Shown piece after piece: positions 5,991 through 12,384 of a stretch of 15,839 nucleotides of DNA (positions are counted from its first letter, which is position 1; the number at the start of each line of letters is the position of its first letter). Source of the DNA: Citricoccus sp. WCRC_4 (GTDB taxonomy: Bacteria; Actinomycetota; Actinomycetes; Actinomycetales; Micrococcaceae). A program made the translations under genes and the position numbers. Under the pieces are notes generated by a model. It saw only the letters and a list, made by a program, of their open reading frames with translations. It had not been told where the DNA came from and ran no database searches. Where the stretch lies: contig JAPFFX010000286.1 of NCBI GenBank assembly GCA_026645375.1, positions 1-15,839 of the forward strand, read 5' to 3'.

Positions 5991-7295
5991 ATGCACTCGG
6001 AGCAGGTCGCGCGGACCACCGCCGTGGATCCCCCCGCGGCAATGAAGGACCCATCCCGGAAACGGCTGATCGGTGTCGACGCCGCCCGCGGACTGGCGCT
6101 GATCGGGTTGATGGCCGTCCACATCCTGACCGAGGCCGATGAAGTCACCCACGAACCGACCCTGGTGTTCTCCATCGTCAACGGCAACTCGGCCGCCCTG
6201 TTCGCGTTGCTTGCAGGGGTCGGGCTGGCTCTGTCCACCGGCGGGAGCACCCCGCACCGGGGGCGTCGGTTGCGCGGAGACCGGACCGGGCTCGCGGTGC
6301 GGGCTCTGCTGATCGGGATCATCGGCCTGACCATCGCGGCCATCCTGCCCGCGGATCCCCCCGCCTACGGGATCCTGGTCTACTACGCGGTGTTCTTCCT
6401 GCTGGCCATCCCGTTCCTGCGCCTGTCCTCCCGAGTGCTGTTCGGGGCGGCCGCTGTCTTCGGGATTGCCGCACCGCTGCTGATGCAGAAGCTGGAACCG
6501 GTGCTGCCCGGGACCTCGGTCGACAACCACACCCTGGTGACCGTGTTCACCGAACCGCTGGGCACCGCCGCCGAACTGCTGCTCACCGGCATGTACCCGG
6601 CCCTGCCCTACCTGGCGTACATCCTGGCCGGACTGGGGCTGGGGCGACTGGGCCTGCACCGGACCCGCACCCAGGTGGCCATCGTCCTGAGCGGTGCGTT
6701 CCTGGCCCTGGGAGCCAGGTTGCTCTCGGGTCTGTTGCTGTACGTCGCCGGCGGTTACCAGGCGCTGCTGGCCACCGAGGAGATGGACCGGGAGCACCTC
6801 GACGAGGCCCTCATGTTCCCCACCGGCGAGCTGCCGGACACCTCCGGGTGGTGGTTGGCCGTGGTCACCGGGCACAGCAATGCCCCGCTGGCCATCGCCT
6901 CCAGCCTGGGGATCGGCATGGCGGTGCTGGGCCTGTGCCTGCTGCTGGGGGCCCGGGCCGGACGGTGGCTGACCCCGCTGGTGGCCATGGGAGCCATGAC
7001 CCTGACCCTGTACACCGTCCACCTGATCGCCCTGGCCCCCGAGGTCCACTACCACGATCCGGGACTGTGGTTCACCGTCCACCTGGGACTCGCGGCCATC
7101 GTCGCCTGGTTCTGGATCCGCCGTTTCGGCAAGGGCCCGCTCGAGGCCATCGTGGGCCGCGCCGTGCAGGGCACCCGGGCCGTGGTGACCGACGGTTCGC
7201 CGGGGGCCTACGCCGGTGGCCCCACCTCCACGCAGTCCGGCGGCCTCACCCAGGAGGCCACACCGCGCTCCAGGACGGACCCGGCCGGACGTTAG
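5991..7295 (+). CDS. DUF418 family multispanning membrane protein
   Basis: A 434-residue integral membrane protein. The start matches DUF418/DUF1624-type proteins: RLIGVDAARGLALIGLMAVHI (about 25-45), then SAALFALLAGVGLAL, many further hydrophobic segments (about ten in all), a middle TGMYPALPYLAYILAGLGLGRL and a terminal TLYTVHLIALAP...FWIRRFGKGPLEAIVG typical of the C-terminal DUF418 domain. The family resembles membrane acyltransferases of the heparan-alpha-glucosaminide acetyltransferase type; its substrate is unknown. The ATG at 5991 follows TAAGGAC at a suitable distance. The last 40 residues are polar and variable. It stands alone, between two oppositely arranged two-component systems. 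Family assignment is good; no function can be given. Confidence 0.9.
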   Translation: MHSEQVARTTAVDPPAAMKDPSRKRLIGVDAARGLALIGLMAVHILTEADEVTHEPTLVFSIVNGNSAALFALLAGVGLALSTGGSTPHRGRRLRGDRTGLAVRALLIGIIGLTIAAILPADPPAYGILVYYAVFFLLAIPFLRLSSRVLFGAAAVFGIAAPLLMQKLEPVLPGTSVDNHTLVTVFTEPLGTAAELLLTGMYPALPYLAYILAGLGLGRLGLHRTRTQVAIVLSGAFLALGARLLSGLLLYVAGGYQALLATEEMDREHLDEALMFPTGELPDTSGWWLAVVTGHSNAPLAIASSLGIGMAVLGLCLLLGARAGRWLTPLVAMGAMTLTLYTVHLIALAPEVHYHDPGLWFTVHLGLAAIVAWFWIRRFGKGPLEAIVGRAVQGTRAVVTDGSPGAYAGGPTSTQSGGLTQEATPRSRTDPAGR

Positions 7296-7379
7296 GACGA
7301 CGGTCAGGTCGACCACAGCCGCCCGCATGGCAGCCTGCCGCCCGGCGGTTCACGATTGAAGCACCGAACTCCCCAGGCT

Positions 7380-7652
7380 CTAGACCCGGCACGCGCCACT
7401 CCCGCCCTGCGGGCAGGAGACCGAAGCGGCAACGGAGTCCACGACGGGCAGGCCGGAGGCCCCCGGAGTGGATGGCATGGGGGTGGCCGGGGGCGGGGAG
7501 GTCTCCTCGACCCCGGCCCAGTGTGTTTCGACGCCCTGCCGCAGGGCGTCGACATCGAGGGAACACCCGGTGAGGAGCACCAGCAGGCACGTCCCGGCCA
7601 ACACTCCCCGGACGCGGGCCCCGCCCGGCACCCGGATCGGCACCGTGGACAT
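7380..7652 (-). CDS. Short putative lipoprotein, possibly a truncated gene
   Basis: The 90-residue form from ATG 7652 has a convincing lipoprotein signal: basic start (MSTVPIRVPGGARVRG), hydrophobic core, and lipobox LLTGC with Cys about 30. The mature part is only about 60 residues: an acidic helix, a Pro/Ser/Thr-rich linker, then LPVVDSVAASVS and an abrupt end SCPQGGSGACRV. A Pro-rich linker followed by 'PVVDSV.ASV' is how some actinobacterial class F sortases lead into their catalytic domain, so this may be the remnant front end of one; the catalytic part is absent. An in-frame ATG at 7814 has a much better ribosome site (AGGAG, 6-base spacing) but would put 54 residues before the signal peptide. 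Coding quality is mixed, so both gene status and start are uncertain. Confidence 0.45.
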   Translation of the reverse strand: MSTVPIRVPGGARVRGVLAGTCLLVLLTGCSLDVDALRQGVETHWAGVEETSPPPATPMPSTPGASGLPVVDSVAASVSCPQGGSGACRV

Positions 7653-8008
7653 CCCCCCGCCATGACCCCGGCCTCCGTGGAGCAGTGCCCGGACACCAAC
7701 ACCGGTCAGGCGGGCGCCGTCTCCGGCAGACCCTTCGAGTGTGGAAGCGTCGAGACCGCTGGTCCGCCGGACGTCGGTGACCAGGGGGCCGTGCGCGCGA
7801 GTGGTGTACGTCATGGGGATCTCCTGGGTCCGGTGCGGCACGATGTCGTCGTGTGCTCCCAGCCTCTGACCCCGATGTTGAGCCACCCGTACGGTCGCCT
7901 CACGGTTCGATGACATCGAGGCGTCGGACGTATGTGTCTGTGCGGGCCGACGATCGTGGAGAAGCCGGACCGGGGGGCCGGGGCCGTCCGGGGTGGTATG
8001 ACTGAAGC
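7653..8008. other. 356-bp weakly coding region before the KdpD-like gene
   Basis: No confident gene. It contains the possible 54-codon N-terminal extension of the lipoprotein frame (7653-7814), whose first ~24 codons have high third-position GC and then lose it, as expected of decayed coding sequence. Beyond it are the palindromes CCGTACGG (7887-7894) and TCGATGACATCGA (7907-7919), then a GC-rich run up to the kinase start. Confidence 0.5.
7907..7919. promoter_or_regulatory. 13-base interrupted palindrome upstream of the KdpD-like gene
   Basis: TCGATG and CATCGA flank a single A. It lies about 90 bases upstream of the sensor kinase ATG and about 90 bases upstream of the alternative lipoprotein start on the other strand, so it could serve as an operator for either. 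No regulator is identified. Confidence 0.35.
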
Positions 8009-8009
8009 A
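7997..8009 (+). promoter_or_regulatory. Possible -10 giving a leaderless kinase mRNA
   Basis: TATGAC (7997-8002), preceded by TGG, ends six bases before the kinase ATG, which would place the transcription start at or next to the A of the ATG. An in-frame TGA at 8003-8005 excludes an earlier start, and there is no Shine-Dalgarno sequence before the ATG. Leaderless mRNAs are common in actinobacteria. No -35 is visible; low confidence. Confidence 0.3.
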
Positions 8010-9514
8010 TGTCGACGCAGACGGGCGACGGTGCTGTCCTGCAGGCCCTTGCCCTGAGGGATATCCGCCGGAACCGGTTGGTGGCGGGTTTCGCGGTGGC
8101 CGTCCTGGTCCCGGCGGTGGTGCAGTGGTTGTGCGTGACGGCGTGGGGCAGCGACCTGACCGCGGCCTCGCTGCTGCAACTCACCGGAGCGGTGGGGGCG
8201 TCCCTGCTCGGGGGCATCGTCCCGGGGCTGCTGGCGGCACTGTGGGCGACGTTGCTGCTGAACTACTTCATGGTCCAGCCCACGGGGTCCCTGTTCATTC
8301 ACGACGCCACCACGGTGGTCTCCCTGGTGTGCTTCGTGGTGGTCTCGGCCGCGGTGGCAGCGGTGGTGCACCTATCGGAGCGGCGACTGGCGCAGGCGCG
8401 GCGGGCCAGAGCCGAGGCCGCGGTGCTCAATCGGCTGGCCCTGGTGGTCGTGGCCGCCCGGGACCCGGTGTCCCGTCTGCTCCTCCAGGCTCAGGAGGTG
8501 CTCGGTGCGGATGGTGTCGGACTGTTCGTCCGTCCCGCCGGGGAGGGCCTGAACGGGGATTGGGAACGACGCGCGGGAGTCGGGTATGCCCCGGAGTCAC
8601 CGGCGCGGGCGGAGGTGGTGGAGCCGGTGGATGAGAGCACCGTGCTGGCCCTCCGGGGCCCGGCGCTGTCCTCGGAGCAGCGGGGACTGCTGCGTGCCTT
8701 CACCGCGCAGCTGGTCGCGGTGCGGGACCGCCAGCGGCTGGCAGTCAGCCTGGACGAGAACCGGGCGCTTGCCCAGGACAACCGGATGCGCACCTCGATC
8801 CTGCAGGCGGTCAGCCACGACCTGCGCACCCCGCTGGCCGGAATCAAGCTGACGGTGAGCAGCCTGCTCCAACCCCATGCCCGGTTCGATTCGGGGCAGC
8901 GACGAGAACTGCTGGACACCATCGAGGCCTACACCGACCAGCTGTCGACCATGGTCGAGAACCTGTTGGACCTGTCCCGGATCGCCGGGGGTGCTGTCAC
9001 CGCGGTGCAGGGGCCGGTGCAGTGGCGGGACGTGCTACCAGGAACCCTGCGCACGGTGCCGACCGGCTCGGTCGACGTCCACGGTATGGAATGGGGCACG
9101 CCGGTGGTCGCCGACGCGGGACTGGTCGAGCGTGTGGTCGCGAACCTGGTCGAGAACGCCATCCGGCACGCCCCCGGCTCCCGGATCACCGTGGCGGCCC
9201 AGGACATGGTGGAGGACGACGGGTCGCGGTATGGGGAACTGCGGGTCATCGACTCCGGATCTGCACCCTCGGTGACGCTGCCGGACGATCTCGAGGAACT
9301 GTTCGTCCCGTTCCAGCGCTTCGGTGACGCCGGCGGCGCCGGCACCGGTCTGGGACTGGCGGTGGCCCGCGGCCTGACCGAGGCCATGGGCGGGACCCTG
9401 CACGCCGAGCGAACCCCCGGGGGCGGGCTGACGATGGTGCTGCGCCTGCTGCAGGCCGAACGGGCACCGGGCCCCGACCGAGCGGATGGCATGGACGAAG
9501 AGACCGGACGATGA
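8009..9514 (+). CDS. KdpD-like sensor histidine kinase lacking the N-terminal KdpD/Usp module
   Basis: A 501-residue kinase. Four membrane segments at about 25-45, 50-68, 70-88 and 101-122 make a DUF4118 domain with the KdpD-like LLNYFMVQPTGSLFIHD. A GAF-like region follows (about 140-240). The kinase core has H box AVSHDLRTPLAG (His270), N box VANLVENAIRHAP (about 378-389), a shortened G1 (DSGSAP, 415-420), F box LFVPFQRFGD and G2 GTGLGLAVA (445-453). Full KdpD proteins are about 850-900 residues with an N-terminal KdpD/Usp part; that part is absent, and an in-frame stop just before the ATG shows the gene is complete. It overlaps the KdpE-like gene by ATGA. The G1 box lacks the usual second Gly of DxGxG. 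Sensing of K+, turgor or the membrane state is inferred from homology only. Confidence 0.94.
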   Translation: MSTQTGDGAVLQALALRDIRRNRLVAGFAVAVLVPAVVQWLCVTAWGSDLTAASLLQLTGAVGASLLGGIVPGLLAALWATLLLNYFMVQPTGSLFIHDATTVVSLVCFVVVSAAVAAVVHLSERRLAQARRARAEAAVLNRLALVVVAARDPVSRLLLQAQEVLGADGVGLFVRPAGEGLNGDWERRAGVGYAPESPARAEVVEPVDESTVLALRGPALSSEQRGLLRAFTAQLVAVRDRQRLAVSLDENRALAQDNRMRTSILQAVSHDLRTPLAGIKLTVSSLLQPHARFDSGQRRELLDTIEAYTDQLSTMVENLLDLSRIAGGAVTAVQGPVQWRDVLPGTLRTVPTGSVDVHGMEWGTPVVADAGLVERVVANLVENAIRHAPGSRITVAAQDMVEDDGSRYGELRVIDSGSAPSVTLPDDLEELFVPFQRFGDAGGAGTGLGLAVARGLTEAMGGTLHAERTPGGGLTMVLRLLQAERAPGPDRADGMDEETGR

Positions 9515-10185
9515 CGACCGTCCTGGTCATCGAGGACGAACGTCCCCTGTTGCGAGCCCTGCAGTTGGCGTTGCAGGCCAACGGGTACACCGTCGTGACC
9601 GCCCCAACCGCCAGCAGCGCCCTGGCCTCACTGGGTGAGGAACCGGTGGACGTGATCGTGCTGGACCTGGGGCTGCCGGACCTGGACGGCCAGGACCTGA
9701 TCCCCCGGGTGCGCACCATGACGACCATCCCCATCCTGGTGCTCTCGGCCCGGCACACGTCCGCCCAGAAGGTCGCGGCCCTCGACGCCGGGGCCGACGA
9801 CTACGTCACCAAGCCCTTCGGCCTGGAGGAACTGCTGGCACGGCTGAGGGCGGTCCTGCGCCGCCGCGGTGCCGAGGACGGGGCCGCTCGGGTGGACACG
9901 GCGGATTTCACCGTGGACTTCTCGGCCCGCCGCGCGGTGCGGGACGGGGCCGAGGTGCGCCGGACCCCGACCGAGTGGAAGATCCTGGAGGTACTCACCG
10001 CCACCCCAGGCCGGTTGGTGTCCCACCACGACCTGCTCGAACGGGTCTGGGGGCCGGCCTACGTCAAGGAGACCCAGTACCTGCGGGTCTACCTGGGACA
10101 ACTGCGCCGCAAGCTCGAGGCCGACCCGGCCGCGCCCCGTCACCTGATCACCGAGGCCGGCCTCGGCTACCGCTTCGACCCGTGA
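9511..10185 (+). CDS. KdpE-like OmpR-family response regulator
   Basis: A 224-residue regulator. The receiver has Glu8/Asp9, phospho-acceptor Asp52 (VIVLDLGLPDLDG), Ser79 (VLSAR) and Lys101 (YVTKPFG). The winged helix (about 130-224) contains the KdpE-type RRTPTEWKILEVL...RLVSHHDLLERVWG and ends QYLRVYLGQLRRKLE...LITEAGLGYRF. The ATG overlaps the kinase stop (ATGA, 9511-9514), so the two are cotranslated. No kdpFABC is in the window; the nearest transporter is the convergent APC permease, whose stop is 21 bases from this one. Family certain. The target may be the permease, which is not in the same operon, so this needs a binding site near 12190-12380 that I could not identify. Confidence 0.96.
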   Translation: MTTVLVIEDERPLLRALQLALQANGYTVVTAPTASSALASLGEEPVDVIVLDLGLPDLDGQDLIPRVRTMTTIPILVLSARHTSAQKVAALDAGADDYVTKPFGLEELLARLRAVLRRRGAEDGAARVDTADFTVDFSARRAVRDGAEVRRTPTEWKILEVLTATPGRLVSHHDLLERVWGPAYVKETQYLRVYLGQLRRKLEADPAAPRHLITEAGLGYRFDP

Positions 10186-10206
10186 TCGACACCGGTACCG
10201 CATGGG

Positions 10207-12183
10207 CTATCCGACGTGGACCCAGGGGCGGTGGGTGAGGTCCGGTTCGGCTCGGCGCAAGATCTCGCGGGTGACCGGGGCGATCTCCCCGGCCCCGAAG
10301 ACCAGGAAGCGCACCAGGTTGCCCAGTGGGTTGCCTTCGGTCCACCGGAAGTACACGTGGGGCATCAGCCCGGTGACGTCGCGGATATTCAGCAGCACCG
10401 CGGCGATCGCGTTGGGCACGGCCGGGCCATGGACCTCCAGGATCCGGTAGCCGTGCCGGGTGATCCCGTGGACGTACAGTTCGGTCTCGAACTCGGAGAA
10501 GTCCTCGACCACGACCTCCAGGAACAGCACGTTTTCCTCGGCGGGCAGATGGTGGGCTGCCCGGGCGGCCGTGAGCTTCTTGGCGTAGGCGGCCGCCTCC
10601 AGCAGGTGGGGCTCGTGGGCGATGATCTGGATCGGGCCGGTGTCAACGGCGGCCAGGAACTCGACCGCCGGGGCGTCCAGGTGCACCCGGGTGGTGTGCA
10701 GCTCGAAGGATCGCCGGGCGCGGGAGACGAAAGAGACTGCCAGAATGGCCAGGATGAAGATCGTGGCAATGCGGATGCCCTCGGGGCGCTCCACGATGTT
10801 GGCCACGGTCGTGTAGATGAACACCAGGGCGATCACCCCGAAACCGGTCATCGCCCGCCGCTGCCTACGGGCTCGGGCCGAGAGGGTGACGGCGATGGCC
10901 GCGGAGGTGAACAGCACCAGCACCCCGGTGGCATAGGCCCCGCCCTGGGCATCGACGTCGGCGTCGAAGGCCACCGTGACGGCGAACGCCACCGCGGTCA
11001 GCACCAGCACCAACGGCCTGGAGGCCCGCGCCCACTGCGGGGCCATCCCGTACCGGGGCAGGTAGCGCGGCACCAGGTTCAGCAGTCCGGCCATCGCCGA
11101 GGCCCCGGCGAACCACAGGATCGTGATCGTGGACAGATCATAGACGGTGCCGAACACCTCTCCGAGGTGTGCGTGGGCGAGGTAGGCCAGCGCCCGGCCG
11201 TTCGCCTCACCCCCTGGCTGGAATTCCTGGGCGGGGATCAGCACCACCGTGGAGAAGCTGGAGGTCAGCAGGAAACCGCTCATGATCACCGCCGCGGTGG
11301 CCAGCAGCCTCCGGGTGCCTCGAATCCGGCCCGCGGGGTGCGCCTCGGTGTCGGTGTCGACGCCGCGGACCTGCGGCATCACCGCCACCCCGGTCTCAAA
11401 TCCGGACAGCCCCAGCGCCAGCTTCGGGAACACCAGCAGGGCCAGGCCCACCGCCAGCACGGGGTTGCCGTGCGAGGTGGTCAGGGTGCCCCACCAGTCA
11501 CCGACGGCCACCGGGTGTGCGACCGCCACGGCCAGACACACCACGATCAGCACCGCGTTCAACGTCAGGTACACCGCGACCACCAGCACCGCCACCCCGA
11601 TGGCCTCCCGGAACCCGCGCAGGAACACCACCCCCAGGGCGCCCAGCAACACCAGGGTGATGACCACCTCCTGGCCCTGAAACCCCTCCGGGGCCAGCGG
11701 GTTCTCGACCACGTGTGCGGTGGCGTCGGCGGCGGAGAGGGTCATGGTGATCATGAAGTCGGTGACCGCGAACCCCAGCAGCACCACGATCAACACCTTG
11801 CCCCGCCAGCGCGGCAGCCGCCCCTCCAACATCGCTATCGACCCGGAGCCGTGCGGGCTCTCGGAGGCCACCCGCCGGTAGACCGGCAACGCCCCGAACA
11901 GTGTCACCAGCACCAGCACCAGGGTCGCCAGCGGGGAGAGCACCCCGACCGCCAGGGCCGCGATGGCCGGCTGGTACCCCAGCGTGGAGAAGTAGTCCAC
12001 CCCGGTCAGGCACATCACCTGCCACCACGGATGCCGCTGCTCGTGCTTGCGCGGCTTGCCATAGGGGCCCTGGCGTACCCCGCGCGTCTCCGGCAGGTCA
12101 TGCAGCAGCCACTGGCGCAGCCTGGCCCGCGGCGAGGGCCTGGGCCCGCGGAACTCCTCCGGAGGCCGGCTCAACGTCGTCAT
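10207..12183 (-). CDS. APC-superfamily permease, KimA-like, with soluble C-terminal domain
   Basis: A 658-residue transporter: a charged cytosolic N-terminus (about 1-52), about twelve membrane segments (about 55-480) and a soluble C-terminal domain (about 490-658, with FRWTEGNPLGNLVRFLVFGAGEIAPV). It resembles the KimA group of APC transporters: GVDYFSTLGYQPAIA (Asp63 and Tyr70, seven apart), SPHGSGSIAML in place of the Gly-rich loop, and DFMITMTLS (Asp142) where KimA has DYxLT. KimA proteins are K+/H+ symporters of about 600 residues; related members move amino acids, so the substrate is open. The start is ATG 12183 or the adjacent GTG 12186, both served by GGAAGG. It converges on the KdpE-like gene, and potassium uptake is my inference from that neighbour and the conserved residues. 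It follows katG by 201 bases. Confidence 0.88.
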   Translation of the reverse strand: MTTLSRPPEEFRGPRPSPRARLRQWLLHDLPETRGVRQGPYGKPRKHEQRHPWWQVMCLTGVDYFSTLGYQPAIAALAVGVLSPLATLVLVLVTLFGALPVYRRVASESPHGSGSIAMLEGRLPRWRGKVLIVVLLGFAVTDFMITMTLSAADATAHVVENPLAPEGFQGQEVVITLVLLGALGVVFLRGFREAIGVAVLVVAVYLTLNAVLIVVCLAVAVAHPVAVGDWWGTLTTSHGNPVLAVGLALLVFPKLALGLSGFETGVAVMPQVRGVDTDTEAHPAGRIRGTRRLLATAAVIMSGFLLTSSFSTVVLIPAQEFQPGGEANGRALAYLAHAHLGEVFGTVYDLSTITILWFAGASAMAGLLNLVPRYLPRYGMAPQWARASRPLVLVLTAVAFAVTVAFDADVDAQGGAYATGVLVLFTSAAIAVTLSARARRQRRAMTGFGVIALVFIYTTVANIVERPEGIRIATIFILAILAVSFVSRARRSFELHTTRVHLDAPAVEFLAAVDTGPIQIIAHEPHLLEAAAYAKKLTAARAAHHLPAEENVLFLEVVVEDFSEFETELYVHGITRHGYRILEVHGPAVPNAIAAVLLNIRDVTGLMPHVYFRWTEGNPLGNLVRFLVFGAGEIAPVTREILRRAEPDLTHRPWVHVG

Positions 12184-12225
12184 CACATCGCCCTTCCGTG
12201 CCAGCGGGGCGCCGGAACGAAGCCG

Positions 12226-12231
12226 ACAGTA
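12226..12231 (-). promoter_or_regulatory. Possible -10 of the permease gene
   Basis: TACTGT on the minus strand (12231-12226) fits TAnnnT and lies about 40 bases before the permease start; no good -35 accompanies it. If used, the leader is too short for a riboswitch. Low confidence. Confidence 0.25.
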
Positions 12232-12384
12232 CTCCCGGCCACCGCGCCTGGACCCTGCTCTTGATGGATCCTTTACACCGCTGACCCGGGACGGGGGCCG
12301 GGGCCTGAATGGTCCCCTCGAAGAGGCGTTCCGTGGGAGCTCAATCGTGACTGGACGGGTTCCGGGCCGCGGCGGGCCCTCCGG

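Noticed and set aside
5967..7328. Long open frame (453 codons) opposite DUF418
   Set aside because: Its translation is Gln/Gly/Arg-rich with no domain, and it is the GC-driven antisense shadow of a clear membrane protein gene.
10216..12264. Very long open frame (682 codons) opposite the permease
   Set aside because: The sequence is low-complexity His/Gln/Gly/Arg, typical of antisense of Leu/Val-rich membrane segments; the permease frame is unmistakable.
12184..12384. c-di-AMP riboswitch before the permease
   Set aside because: I looked because KimA genes can carry one; the spacer is short, and I recognise no conserved riboswitch elements.
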